DNA of 64,000 bases from Chthoniobacteraceae bacterium (GCA_947449735.1 CANFTB010000012.1:1-64000); one strand, 5' to 3'. Positions 45,984-54,837 are shown, counted from the stretch's first letter. The notes: generated by a model from the sequence alone, not told the origin. Translations and numbers: made by a program.

Positions 45984-46970
45984 ATGAAAGTGATCATCAC
46001 CGGCGGCGGCGGCTTCCTCGGCTCGCAACTCTGCTCGAAACTCCTCCAGTTGGGCCATCTCACCGGCCCCTCGGGAGCCCCGGAAGCCATTCACGAAATC
46101 GCGCTTCTGGACGCCCATTTTCACGCCCCCTCCAATGATCCGAGGGTGCGCCAGATCACCGGCGACGTGAGCGACCGCGACACCGTGTTCGAGACGGTGG
46201 GCCGTTCGGCCGCGACCGCTATCTTTCACCTCGCCTCCATGGTCAGCGGCGAATGCGAGGTGCGCTTTGACGACGCGCTGCGGGTCAACCTGGACGGCGG
46301 CCGCCATGTTTTCGAAGCAGCCCGCGCCGCGGACGGGCGCCCTCGGGTCGTCTTTGCGAGCAGCATCGCCTGCTTTGGAGGCGCCGCCCGACAGGATCCG
46401 AACTCGGATCTCACGAAGCTCACGCCGCAGACCACCTACGGCATGACCAAGGCGATGTGCGAACTCCTCGTCAACGACCACTCGCGCAGGGGCCACTTTG
46501 ACGGGCGCAGCGTGCGCCTCCCCACCGTGATCATCCGCCCGGGAAAACCCAACGCAGCCGCTTCGAGTTGGGCCAGCGGCATGTTCCGCGAACCGCTAAA
46601 CGGTGAGGAATGCCTGCTTCCCGTGCGTCGGAGCCAGCGCCACCCGATGACCGATTACCGGACCGTGATCGAATCGATCGTGGCGCTGCACCAAGTCCGG
46701 GAGGAACTGTTGGGCGACGACCGTGCGATCGGCCTCCCGGCGCACAGCGTCACTCCCGAGCTTGCCGCGGCGACCTTGGAAAAAATTGCGCGGGAGCGCG
46801 GACTACAGCTTGGCATGATCACCGACGCGTTTGACGCCCGCATTCAGGGCATCGTGGACAACTGGCCGGTGGCCGTAGACGGAAGCCGGGCCGTGGCGCT
46901 CGGTTTGCCCAGTCCACCGCCTCTCGAGCAAATAGTGCATCAGTACCTCGAGGACTTCGGGTCGGTGTAA
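45984..46970 (+). CDS. denD: D-erythronate dehydrogenase-like NAD-dependent epimerase/dehydratase
   Basis: A 328-residue short-chain NAD(P)-binding protein. It begins MKVIITGGGGFLGSQL and shows the YxxxK catalytic motif in TTYGMTKAMCELLVND, with SSIACFGG upstream. Stretches RLPTVIIRPGKPNAAASSWASGM (in two parts) and EECLLPV match the DenD family. DenD oxidises D-erythronate with NAD+. It starts 53 bp from the divergent dehydrogenase gene, suggesting a shared control region and pathway. No kinase (DenK/LtnK) or aldolase lies within the window. Confidence 0.8.
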   Translation: MKVIITGGGGFLGSQLCSKLLQLGHLTGPSGAPEAIHEIALLDAHFHAPSNDPRVRQITGDVSDRDTVFETVGRSAATAIFHLASMVSGECEVRFDDALRVNLDGGRHVFEAARAADGRPRVVFASSIACFGGAARQDPNSDLTKLTPQTTYGMTKAMCELLVNDHSRRGHFDGRSVRLPTVIIRPGKPNAAASSWASGMFREPLNGEECLLPVRRSQRHPMTDYRTVIESIVALHQVREELLGDDRAIGLPAHSVTPELAAATLEKIARERGLQLGMITDAFDARIQGIVDNWPVAVDGSRAVALGLPSPPPLEQIVHQYLEDFGSV

Positions 46971-47242
46971 AGAGGTGCCCGCGCCAATCTGGCGATTGGG
47001 GCCGCCACTGGGAAACCGGACGAAAAGCAACGGACAGGCACTGGAAGGCGCTGGACTACCTCATTCCGGCTCCGTGCCGGGCGCGAAAACGTCATCCGGC
47101 TGGCACACCCAACCGCAGCAGAGTTGCTGGTCGATTTTATGACGTGGATCGAGTCGTTACACGCGTCACACCCGTCAGAGGAGAGCCTACCCACGGCAGC
47201 GCCACCGGAGTGGTGCCACAGGTCTGGAAGGCACCATTTAAA

Positions 47243-47740
47243 ATGCTTTGCTGGGCAGGCATGCTCAGCGCGGCACTCCTAGCCTCAGCCTGCAAAGCAC
47301 GCCACCCGCCCAGTAACGCGCAGGATTCAGTCGCCGGCTCGTACATCGACAAGTCCCTCGCCCCATTTGTCCGCAAGAACACCTCTTCGGATGATGCGAC
47401 GGCCTTTGACAAAGCCTGCGCAGTCGAACTTTTCCTCCCAAACTCTCAGCAGATCGCCTCGCTTAAAAAACGGCTGGGTGAAGAGGGGGCCTACACCGCC
47501 CTCGACGACGCCAATTGGTACACCCATGCCGCGCGCCAAATCCTTGAGCGCCACGGCACGCCCTTGCCGCTCCCCCGAACCGAAAACATTCGCTTCGAGG
47601 GCCAGCAGACGTGGACGCTGGCAATTCAGGATCTTCGAGACCAGTCGGCTTACCTGCTCTTTCACCCGAAGCGCGGGATCAAGCTGGTCTACGCGGTGGA
47701 CATCGACCAGGAGGTCGTCGAAACATTTTTTGCCCCCTGA
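47243..47740 (+). CDS. putative lipoprotein, unknown function
   Basis: A 165-residue protein from the ATG at 47243. It has a short signal sequence with lipobox LLASAC (Cys near residue 17). The mature part (about 30-165) is mixed alpha/beta, with SQQIASLKKRLGEEGAY and ending in VDIDQEVVETFF. I do not recognise the family. The upstream gap 46971-47242 shows no gene I would support. It is followed by a convergent gene 38 bp away. Confidence 0.62.
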   Translation: MLCWAGMLSAALLASACKARHPPSNAQDSVAGSYIDKSLAPFVRKNTSSDDATAFDKACAVELFLPNSQQIASLKKRLGEEGAYTALDDANWYTHAARQILERHGTPLPLPRTENIRFEGQQTWTLAIQDLRDQSAYLLFHPKRGIKLVYAVDIDQEVVETFFAP

Positions 47741-47777
47741 CTCAGCGCGACAGAAGCCCCCAAGGGCATAGGCTCCC

Positions 47778-48392
47778 TCAGCGCGCCACCAGTTCGAGGT
47801 TTGCCAACTGAACGTTGCTGATCGTTGAGTTGCCGCGTTCCGTCTCGTGCAGAACGAATGTTAGATATAGGACCCGGTCGAGATCCTTGTCGGTGAGGTT
47901 GGCCGCCGGAAACACCACCTGTTGTCCATTTTTAAAGCACTTGTGGCCGAAAAATCTGAATGACGGAAATTCGCAGTAGTGCGGCGTCCATTCAGGACCT
48001 CCCTTGACGTTGATCACCCGGTAGTCAAAAGGCCGCCCGTCAGGATCCGTTTTCCCCTGCAGGCAGAAGTGCAGTATCGTTTCTGTCGGGCTCTTCATCA
48101 AAAACCGGACGCCCTTGTACTTTTTGGCGTCAATCCCGCCCGGCGGCAGGTTTTTGCGGAAAAAATAGTATCCCCCGGACTTGGCGTAGTCCGCGGTGAT
48201 CTCGACGGCATGCTTGTGCGGAACCTCGGGGGCTGGCACCTGGCGCACCTTGGCATCCGAGACGTGCGTCGTTCGCGGATCCAGCGTCTGAAAGGTGTCG
48301 ATGGTCTTCGTCTTGACGGCATCGTCGGCTTTGAGGTGCAGAGGCAGGACGAGGCAGAGGGCGGGAAGGATTGCGGGGTATGGACTTTTCAT
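47778..48392 (-). CDS. secreted hypothetical protein, possible beta-sandwich carbohydrate-binding fold
   Basis: A 204-residue protein with a signal peptide of about 20 residues (ALCLVLPLHLKADD). The mature region is beta-rich with alternating hydrophobic strands (GVRFLMKSPTETILHFCLQG, VLYLTFVLHETERGNS), resembling galactose-binding-like or CBM-type sandwiches that end in ISNVQLANLELV. No catalytic motif is seen. It is divergent from the metallopeptidase lipoprotein gene at 48647. Confidence 0.65.
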   Translation of the reverse strand: MKSPYPAILPALCLVLPLHLKADDAVKTKTIDTFQTLDPRTTHVSDAKVRQVPAPEVPHKHAVEITADYAKSGGYYFFRKNLPPGGIDAKKYKGVRFLMKSPTETILHFCLQGKTDPDGRPFDYRVINVKGGPEWTPHYCEFPSFRFFGHKCFKNGQQVVFPAANLTDKDLDRVLYLTFVLHETERGNSTISNVQLANLELVAR

Positions 48393-48646
48393 AGGGGGAG
48401 CGGATGAAGGACCCGGGCAGGCGTGCCGGATTCGGTTGCAAACCGGGTTTCGCAGCGCCTTCGCCGCGACTTTCGGCAGTTTTTTGCTTCAAAGCGGAAT
48501 CGGCTGCCGGACATCCATCGGTCGCCCTGCTCCAAAACATTCCCCCCTACCGCGGCGGCCCTCCCAGATCCGCAGCGTCGTTAGGCATCGACATGGCGCT
48601 CCAAATGGAACACCAAGCTTCCGTCGCTACACTTCTACCCCCCCCA

Positions 48647-49381
48647 ATGAAAATCTTCCCCCTTCCCTTCGCCGCCCTCGCCCTACTCGTTGCCTGCACG
48701 TCCGCCCCGGCTCAAAATTCGCCCCCACAGCAGCAGGCTGATTCGGTCCACCAAGTCCAGGAAATCGAGGGCTGGATTTTGCGCATCCACCCCAAGCTTT
48801 TGAAGGAATCAGCCCAGCAGACCGGCACCGCGCTGAAGCTCCTCCGGGAGCAGCTTTCTCAAATCAACAGGCTCGTCCCCGCGCCCGCCCTGGAGCGCCT
48901 GCACAAGATCGTCCTCTGGATGAATCCCCCCTACCCGGACAAACGCGCCCCTCGGGCCGAGTATCATCCAAACCCGGGGTGGCTCGCCGTCAACCAGCGG
49001 AATCCCGCCATGGCAAAGGGCGTGGAGTTTACAAACGTGGCGATCTTCGAGGCGGAAAACCGCAGGATGCCAATGCTAGCGCTCCACGAACTGGCGCACG
49101 GTTATCACGACCAGGTGCTCGGAAACAAAAACCCCGAAGTGCTCACAGCTTTTGAAAGAGCAAAGGCAAGCGGCGTCTATAATCAGGTCAAGCGCTGGAC
49201 CGGTGAACGTATTGTGCAGGACAAGGCGTACGCGCTGTCGAGCCCCCAGGAGTACTTCGCGGAAACGACCGAGGCCTTTTTCGGGCGAAACGACTTCGAA
49301 CCCTTCGACCGCGCCGAACTCAAACGCATGGACCCCGAAATGGCCGCGCTGCTCGCAAAGCTGTGGGGGGCGCCGCAGTAA
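48647..49381 (+). CDS. lipoprotein with HExxH metallopeptidase motif
   Basis: A 244-residue protein. The signal peptide has lipobox LLVAC (Cys near residue 17), so it is probably a lipoprotein. The active-site helix is ALHELAHGYHD (HELAH near residues 146-150). A downstream glutamate-containing helix SPQEYFAETTEAFFG probably supplies the third zinc ligand, as in gluzincins of the anthrax lethal factor-like group. The domain ends in PFDRAELKRMDPEMAALL. Substrate unknown. The start at 48647 is the first with a signal sequence; the upstream open frame is noncoding-like. Confidence 0.75.
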   Translation: MKIFPLPFAALALLVACTSAPAQNSPPQQQADSVHQVQEIEGWILRIHPKLLKESAQQTGTALKLLREQLSQINRLVPAPALERLHKIVLWMNPPYPDKRAPRAEYHPNPGWLAVNQRNPAMAKGVEFTNVAIFEAENRRMPMLALHELAHGYHDQVLGNKNPEVLTAFERAKASGVYNQVKRWTGERIVQDKAYALSSPQEYFAETTEAFFGRNDFEPFDRAELKRMDPEMAALLAKLWGAPQ

Positions 49382-49511
49382 ACGATCTGCTGGCGGCGGA
49401 CTTTCCTACACCACGCCGCCTTCCCGGCGAGGCCTGCCGAAGCATTGCCCTTTTGAGCTCCGCCAGCGACGCAGGCCGTTGAGGGGCGGCGCCCAAACTC
49501 AGCAGTGTTCC

Positions 49512-51095
49512 CTACCAGCCATCTGTTCGGAAAGGCTGCGCGGGGAGCCCGTCTTTGTTAAACAGATTCGCCCAAGGAAAATTCGTGCTCCACGCGTACC
49601 GGACCGCCTCCGGCGCAGGCACGGCGGCACAGGAGACGAGCACGCTGTCCCCGTCGATCACGGCGTCCGCCCACTGGAACTTTTGATCGGCCCCTGCGAT
49701 GAGGAAACCCTCTAGCTTGTCCGAATGCCGCACCTCCAGCCCCTTGCCAATGTGGGTGTATTGAATCCGGACCTTGTTTCCCTCCACCCGGTGCTTTGAA
49801 AAAAGCGGCCCGTAAATTTCGTGCTTCGCACCATACACCGCTCCCATCGCCACGTGTGCCCCCCGTTCACCGTAGGAGGACTTCAAGACAGGATGGATCC
49901 CCGCCCCTAGGTCAGTACTCGTGACCATGAACGTGTTGGGCACACGCATGATTTTAAGGTGCAATTCATAGGAGTAATCGGCAGAGGCTTCCGGAGGAAC
50001 CGTGACTGGAAGCGCTGCAAACTTCCCTGCCTGAGCATTAATGGGGTTCGCCAAGTCCCAGGCAGTGCCGCCTCCGCTGGGTTTCTGAACGTACAGAAAC
50101 GGGAAATCCTGGCCCCACTCCTTGCGCCAGCCGTTGATCAGCGCTCCCATGAGCGTCAGCTGGTCCACGCACGCGACGTTGGTTTTACTTTCGCCCTGAT
50201 CCCACAGGACCCCGCGGATGGCATATCCGACATAGGGGCGGATAAACGCTTCAAACAGGGAGCCCATCTTGCCGCTGTTGATTTCACCAGCTTTCCCAAC
50301 GCCCTGCGGTGCCCGCGGCGCGCGCGGAGCCTCTTTGCCACCCTGCTTGGCCAGTTCGGCCGCCTTCTTCCACTCCACCATCTCCGCATCCCACACCGCT
50401 TTGGCCTCCTGATACTTTTTCGAGAGCCCTTCATAGTCGTAGCCGGGCGCCATCTTGGCCACCAACTCCTGGCAGCCCGCATCGGACCGGTACATGTCTT
50501 CGGTAAGCCAAAAACCTGATGGAGTCCCCCCCACCGCTCCGACCATCAAGCCCACGGGCACTCCGAGTTTACTCTGGAGCGCCTGCCCGAAGGCAAAGAG
50601 CTGGGCAGAAAATGCGGCGTTGGTCTCTGGACTGGATTCCTCCCACTTCGAATTCGATTCTCTGCGCATGAAACGGAGATGGGGATAGGCGCCAGCCGCC
50701 AGTTTTGCCAAGGGCGCGTCCCCCTGAGTGTAGGCGTTCACCAGCATGTCCATATTGCTTTGGCCGGAACCCACCCAGACCTCGCCCACCAACACATCCT
50801 CCAAGGAAACGCCTCCGATTTTGAGCACATCGGGGCCTCCGGCAGTAAGCGGGGCCAGTTTGACCTGCCATTTCCCCTGAGCGTCGGCCTCGGTCTGCAG
50901 CGTTTGATCGCGAAAAGCAACAGTCACCTTCTCTCCCGGCCCGGCTGTCCCCCACACGGGGACAGGCATTTCCCGCTGGAGAACCATATGCGGGGTGAAC
51001 ACTTTGGGGAGCTTCACCTCTGCGCGCGCCGGAACCAGGCAAAGGGCAGAGAAGACGGAGAACAAGGACAGTCGAGTGAATGGGGAGTGAGACAT
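49512..51095 (-). CDS. sialate O-acetylesterase (SASA/SGNH hydrolase)
   Basis: A 527-residue exported protein with a signal peptide ending at PARAE. A beta-sandwich domain (about 30-100, VFTPHMVLQREMPVPVWGTA) precedes the SGNH esterase. The nucleophile is S113 in GSGQSNMD, and the catalytic Asp/His lies in TSTDLGAGIHPV. The family removes O-acetyl groups from sialic acids or from other sugars. A Lys/Glu/Ala-rich insertion (about 225-280) looks helical. The start at 51095 gives a clean signal peptide; the long open frame upstream is not protein-like. Confidence 0.9.
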   Translation of the reverse strand: MSHSPFTRLSLFSVFSALCLVPARAEVKLPKVFTPHMVLQREMPVPVWGTAGPGEKVTVAFRDQTLQTEADAQGKWQVKLAPLTAGGPDVLKIGGVSLEDVLVGEVWVGSGQSNMDMLVNAYTQGDAPLAKLAAGAYPHLRFMRRESNSKWEESSPETNAAFSAQLFAFGQALQSKLGVPVGLMVGAVGGTPSGFWLTEDMYRSDAGCQELVAKMAPGYDYEGLSKKYQEAKAVWDAEMVEWKKAAELAKQGGKEAPRAPRAPQGVGKAGEINSGKMGSLFEAFIRPYVGYAIRGVLWDQGESKTNVACVDQLTLMGALINGWRKEWGQDFPFLYVQKPSGGGTAWDLANPINAQAGKFAALPVTVPPEASADYSYELHLKIMRVPNTFMVTSTDLGAGIHPVLKSSYGERGAHVAMGAVYGAKHEIYGPLFSKHRVEGNKVRIQYTHIGKGLEVRHSDKLEGFLIAGADQKFQWADAVIDGDSVLVSCAAVPAPEAVRYAWSTNFPWANLFNKDGLPAQPFRTDGW

Positions 51096-51252
51096 AAATG
51101 CAGAAGGAGACAAGAGAGTAGATCTCAACCGGAAGCGCTTCCTTTGAAGGAAAGGAGCAAGACCCGTCGCTATCGCCGCCGCCGCCCTTCCTCCAGAGCG
51201 CCGCGGATGTTGGGAGAGGGGTGTACGTTGAACGGGGGGTACGTTGCACCAG

Positions 51253-52830
51253 CTAGACGCCCCGGGGAGAGCTCTTGCGCAAGTTCGCAGCGCTGGACCG
51301 GATGGCCTCGCGCTTCTGGTCATCGAGGCGCGCGAGGTTTCGCACCTGCATCGACATCCTCTGGTTGAGGCGCAGGGTCGCCTCGTGCCGCAGGAGGAAA
51401 TCCCAGTAGAGCGTCGTGAACGGACACGCGGAGGGCCCTGTGCTTTCCGCAGGGTCGTACCGGCAGCCGGAGCAGTAGTTGCTCATCCGCTGAATGTATT
51501 TGCCCGAGGCGATGTACGGCTTGCTGGCCATCAGGCCGCCGTCGGCGTGCTGCGACATACCCACGGTGTTCGGCAGCTCCACCCATTCCACCGCGTCAAC
51601 GTACACCGCAAGAAACCACTCGTGGACCTCGCGGGGGCGAACCCCGAACATGAGCGCGTACAACCCGAGCACCATGAGCCGCTGAATGTGGTGGGCATAG
51701 CCCAGGCGGAGCGTTTGGCCCAGGGAATCGCGCAGGCACTGCATGTCGGTCTCCCCCGTCCAGTAGAAGGCAGGCAGGGGTTCCCCGGCGCCAAGCGCAT
51801 TCCGGTCCGCGTAGTCCGGCATATGCAGCCAGTAGATGCCCCGAACGTATTCCCGCCACCCGAGGATCTGCCGGATGAAACCCTCCACCCCCGCGAGGGG
51901 CGCCCGCCCGCTCTTCCACGCAGCCTCCGCCGCGGCGATGACCCGCCGTGGGTCGAGGAGTTTGAGGTTCATCGCGGCGCTCAGGCGCGAATGAAACAGC
52001 CAGGGCTCCACCGTCCACATGGCGTCCTGCCAGTCGCCAAACTCTGAGAGGCGGTGCGCGATGAAGTCCTCCAGCGCCTGCTCCGCCTCCTCGGCGCTTA
52101 CCGGCCAGTCGAACGCCGCAAGATCCCCCGGATGCTTTGCGAAGCGCTCGTTCACCATCGCAATCACCTCCTGAGTCATGGCGTCCGGTGGAAACCTGCG
52201 CGGGGGAAAATGCAGCGGCGGGCCGTCCTTTCCAAAGCTCTTCCGGTTCTCACTGTCGAAGTTCCAGGTTCCGCCCGCGGGCTTGCCCTCCTCCATGAGA
52301 ACACCGTGGCGGCTGCGCATTTCGCGGTAGAAAAACTCCATGCGCAGTTGCTTGCGGCCCTTCGCATGCTCGGCAAACTGCGCATGGCTGCACAGAAAAT
52401 GGCGGTCCTCGCGAATCTCCAGCGGCACTCCAGCGGCGGCTGCCGCGGCGATGATCTCCTCGCGCACTCCCCACTCCCCGGGCTCTGCCAAAATCCAGCG
52501 CTCAACCTTCACCCGTGCGGAAAATTCCGCAAGAGCGGCGGCGAAGGTCCCGGCGTGGCTATGCGTTTCTGAACCTTCGGTCCCCAGCCACGCCCCACCG
52601 GAAACCTCGAGGCGGTGGTAAAACACATTCCAGCCCCTCAGGACCAAACGTTCGCGAAAGTGGCGCATCGCAGACAGGAAAACCGCGATCCTCGGCTTGC
52701 TACTCCACACCTTGTCACTCTCGCGGGCCACCTCCGCCATCCAGACCGCGTCGCAGCTCGGATCGAAGCCATCCAGGGCGGCCGAGTCCATGTTGAGTTG
52801 GTCGCCGAGGATGAGGATCAGGTTTCGCAT
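51253..52830 (-). CDS. Fe-S bacterial cryptochrome/photolyase (FeS-BCP, PhrB-type)
   Basis: A 525-residue member of the deoxyribodipyrimidine photolyase-related group. It begins MRNLILILGDQLNMDSAAL, typical of this branch. FAD-domain segments include WREYVRGIYWLHMPDY, PAFYWTGETDMQCLRDSL and AHHIQRLMVLGLYALM. Four cysteines expected to hold a [4Fe-4S] cluster are present: one in DMQC and three in YCSGC...ACPF. Members such as PhrB repair (6-4) photoproducts; activity here is inferred. Located alone between the esterase and the cassette cluster. Confidence 0.9.
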   Translation of the reverse strand: MRNLILILGDQLNMDSAALDGFDPSCDAVWMAEVARESDKVWSSKPRIAVFLSAMRHFRERLVLRGWNVFYHRLEVSGGAWLGTEGSETHSHAGTFAAALAEFSARVKVERWILAEPGEWGVREEIIAAAAAAGVPLEIREDRHFLCSHAQFAEHAKGRKQLRMEFFYREMRSRHGVLMEEGKPAGGTWNFDSENRKSFGKDGPPLHFPPRRFPPDAMTQEVIAMVNERFAKHPGDLAAFDWPVSAEEAEQALEDFIAHRLSEFGDWQDAMWTVEPWLFHSRLSAAMNLKLLDPRRVIAAAEAAWKSGRAPLAGVEGFIRQILGWREYVRGIYWLHMPDYADRNALGAGEPLPAFYWTGETDMQCLRDSLGQTLRLGYAHHIQRLMVLGLYALMFGVRPREVHEWFLAVYVDAVEWVELPNTVGMSQHADGGLMASKPYIASGKYIQRMSNYCSGCRYDPAESTGPSACPFTTLYWDFLLRHEATLRLNQRMSMQVRNLARLDDQKREAIRSSAANLRKSSPRGV

Positions 52831-52900
52831 GGGGAACGGACCTTAGGCGAACGCCCGAGGGGCCCGAAGCGAAATCAAAGTCGCGCGACGCGCGCCGATT

Positions 52901-52946
52901 GCAACCCCGACGCCACGCCCCCGTACACTGCGGCGCATGGTTAGGC
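52901..52946 (-). repeat. attC-like site a
   Basis: The minus strand reads gcctaac at 52946-52940 and ends gggttgc at 52907-52901, short for an attC. It lies 13 bp after the stop of the 52960-53415 gene. Only the first simple site is convincing; weakest of the four. Confidence 0.35.
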
Positions 52947-52959
52947 GCCGTTCATCGCA

Positions 52960-53415
52960 TCAGGATAAGGCGTCCGGCAGGAGGTAGTAGAGAATGACGC
53001 ACAACGCGGCAACTGCGAGCGCGAGAATCAGTGCGTGCCAGATCAATGTCGCGGTGCCAACGCCGCACGCGACGTAGGCATACCGATGATCCTCGCGACG
53101 AAGGTAAGCAATGGCCCCGGCGATGATCGCGACGGCGGCGAGCGCAAGTGACAGAGTATGAGGGAGCTCCCGGGGAGATAACCCCTGCCGTGGAGCTTCT
53201 GGCGGAGGTGGAGTCTTTTTGAGTTTTGCGGTGATGTGCTGCTTGAGGCTAACGATCGTTTCCGCAAGTTGCTTCTCGGCAGGCGGAGGCGGAATGATGG
53301 CATCGCGGACGGCCGGACCGACAAGGACTGATAGCAAGCCGATAAATCCGGCGACTACGCCAAAGATGCCAAAGGTCTTAGGTTTAGATTCGAGTGTGAG
53401 TTCGGTTGTTGTCAT
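52960..53415 (-). CDS. hypothetical membrane protein, cassette gene
   Basis: A 151-residue protein with an N-terminal hydrophobic segment (about 15-40, including FGVVAGFIGLLSVLVGP), a Lys/Pro-rich middle, and two or three C-terminal TM segments. No family recognised. It has no clear promoter of its own and sits between attC-like sites b and a, as a single-gene cassette would. Confidence 0.65.
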   Translation of the reverse strand: MTTTELTLESKPKTFGIFGVVAGFIGLLSVLVGPAVRDAIIPPPPAEKQLAETIVSLKQHITAKLKKTPPPPEAPRQGLSPRELPHTLSLALAAVAIIAGAIAYLRREDHRYAYVACGVGTATLIWHALILALAVAALCVILYYLLPDALS

Positions 53416-53432
53416 TGCTCGGTTCGAGTGAA

Positions 53433-53507
53433 GGCAGACGCCAGAGCCCCCCTGGAGCGAGCAGACGACAAGCCGCGCGTTAGGGGTTGGGTGCAGTGAC
53501 TTGTTAG
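53433..53507 (-). repeat. attC-like site b
   Basis: The minus strand begins ggctaacaagtcactg and runs 75 bp to tctggcgtctgcc. Its plus-strand end gtgcagtgacttgttagc matches the end of site d (tccagtgacttgttaggc). It directly follows the truncated toxin gene, whose stop codon overlaps its first bases. Confidence 0.5.
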
Positions 53508-53718
53508 CCTACCGTAGGGAGCTCGATTGCTTGTGCAGACAGCGCTGGAATCCGAGACGCCAAGGATGGATGCCTGCGTAAACAGCTAAAGAGTCTATAT
53601 CTGCAAAGAGAGAATCGAGGAAGTAAGATCCGAGCCCCAAATGCTGAGGCTCATAGAAGGCGTAGCCCTCAATCAAGTGTTCTTTCGCCGAATCGTGCCG
53701 AATCTAAAACGGAAACAT
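53507..53718 (-). pseudogene. RelE/ParE-family toxin, broken
   Basis: Translation from the ATG at 53718, which follows the antitoxin TGA directly (TGAATG), reads MFPF then TAG at 53706-53704. The same frame then continues for about 65 codons: IRHDSAKEHLIEGYAFYEPQ..., LGSYFLDSLFADIDSLAVYAGIH, PWRLGFQRC. This is the typical beginning of the RelE/ParE toxins that pair with TIGR02574 addiction-module antitoxins. It ends at 53507 after CLHKQSSSLR, about 30 residues before the usual C-terminus. So it has a nonsense codon at position 5 and a truncated end. Loss of the toxin with the antitoxin retained is a common decay state. Confidence 0.75.
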
Positions 53719-53937
53719 TCACGACACCCGACGACGAATTTCGTCCTTTGCAGTCTCCCAGTCCGTAAACATTTCCTGGCCTGACTGCGCTTTTGCAAGC
53801 CAGTCATCGAGGATTTCTTCGTGCCAAACAAGAGATTCCATGGATGTGGATGCTCTGGAGAGATTGTCCCGAAGATACTCCATGAGCTGGAGCTTTTCAG
53901 GCAAAGTCATCTGATCGAGAGGCAGAACGACGGCCAT
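53719..53937 (-). CDS. addiction-module antitoxin (TIGR02574-like)
   Basis: A 72-residue antitoxin. The N-terminal helix MTLPEKLQLMEYLRDNLSR and the C-terminal WHEEILDDWLAKA, with WETAKDEIRRRV at the end, are the recognisable pattern of putative addiction module components. It usually precedes a RelE/ParE toxin, as it does here, though the toxin is broken. The 264-bp stretch upstream, 53938-54201, is otherwise occupied by attC-like site c. Confidence 0.82.
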   Translation of the reverse strand: MAVVLPLDQMTLPEKLQLMEYLRDNLSRASTSMESLVWHEEILDDWLAKAQSGQEMFTDWETAKDEIRRRVS

Positions 53938-54063
53938 GGGTAGGACCGTACCATTTGAGAAAAGAGATGCGAGGATTTTGCCACAAGACGTTCGGTCTTT
54001 TTCCGGATACGGGCTCCTGCCCGACGCCCGCGCTCAAGTTTCCGAACGGCGTGGATGGACAGG

Positions 54064-54167
54064 GCACCGCCAGAACTGAGCTGCGCCCGGAGTGCGGCGG
54101 GCTAGCTGCTGATTTGAGCAACTGCCGTGACGCATGCAGGGCGTCGTGCTAGAGTGACTTGTTCGGA
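54064..54167 (-). repeat. attC-like site c
   Basis: A 104-bp unit, roughly four-fifths identical by eye to site d, starting on the minus strand with tccgaacaagtcactctagc and ending cagttctggcggtgc. Shared internal blocks are ctgccgtgacgcat, tgcggcgggc and gccagaactgagc (plus strand). It lies 34 bp downstream of the ParE-like toxin. Confidence 0.6.
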
Positions 54168-54201
54168 AGATGCGGATGGCTACAGGTTCTCTTCGAGGGG
54201 C

Positions 54202-54498
54202 TTAGAATTCCGGATTCCCACGCGCGGCGTGCCAAAACCTGACTACTTCGATTCGCTCATTTTCTTCGTTTATGCGATAAACAACGCGATAAGAACGAAC
54301 TACGATTTCTCGAATCATCGAATTTTCAAATTCTGGGACTACGCGCCCTAATTGAGGAAAATCAGCGAGTCGTTTTGTATTGGTGACAAAGAATTGACCG
54401 AAGGCGATTGCTCGGTCAGGAGAATCAAATGAGACGTATCGGACAATGTCGCGTAGATCTCTGCGTGCAGATGGAGAGAGGGTTACCTGATAACCCAT
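54202..54498 (-). CDS. ParE/RelE-family toxin
   Basis: A 98-residue toxin of the ParE/RelE superfamily: MGYQVTLSPSARRDLRDIVRY at the start, FPQLGRVVPEF, MIREIVVRSYRVVYRI and a basic/aromatic C-terminus IEVVRFWHAARG. Length is typical. It overlaps the upstream antitoxin by 16 bp and appears intact. Targets of the family are gyrase (ParE) or ribosome-bound mRNA (RelE); the class cannot be told from this sequence alone. Confidence 0.85.
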   Translation of the reverse strand: MGYQVTLSPSARRDLRDIVRYVSFDSPDRAIAFGQFFVTNTKRLADFPQLGRVVPEFENSMIREIVVRSYRVVYRINEENERIEVVRFWHAARGNPEF

Positions 54499-54668
54499 GA
54501 CCGTAACTCTTTCTCAACCTGTTCGATCGGAATGAATTCTCCGCGATCAAGTTCATCGATTCCGTGTCTGATAGCAGCAACGAATTCGATTTCTTGAGCT
54601 ATGTCATGAAGCGAAACGTTTTCAGGGAGACGTTGGAGCAGATCTTGAACGATTTCCTTGGTGCTCAT
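54483..54668 (-). CDS. antitoxin partner of the ParE-like toxin
   Basis: A 61-residue protein from the ATG at 54668: MSTKEIVQDLLQRLPENVSL, then DIAQEIEFVAAIRHGIDELDRGE, ending in EQVEKELRSWVIR. This resembles small antitoxins paired with ParE-type toxins (VSL..V..ELEF...). A long in-frame upstream extension to 55112 crosses attC-like site d and is rejected. The 3' end overlaps the toxin by 16 bp. Confidence 0.8.
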   Translation of the reverse strand: MSTKEIVQDLLQRLPENVSLHDIAQEIEFVAAIRHGIDELDRGEFIPIEQVEKELRSWVIR

Positions 54669-54731
54669 GGTCGTAGTATGCGGCTTAACTCTACGGAATT
54701 CAATGCTGGCCTTCGAGGATGGAGAGCAGAT

Positions 54732-54837
54732 GCAACGCCAGAACTGAGCGACGCCCGGAATGCGGCGGGCGGGATGCTGCGAAGCGAGCAGCTGCCGTGA
54801 CGCATTTAGGGCGTTCTGCTCCAGTGACTTGTTAGGC
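54732..54837 (-). repeat. attC-like site d
   Basis: A 106-bp unit. The minus strand begins gcctaacaagtcactggagc and ends gctcagttctggcgttgc. The two ends are imperfect inverted complements of one another, as in attC folds, with the central part also GC-rich and self-complementary. The core gcctaac at 54837-54831 is a standard RYYYAAC site; the terminal gttgcat is a poor GTTRRRY. Confidence 0.6.
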
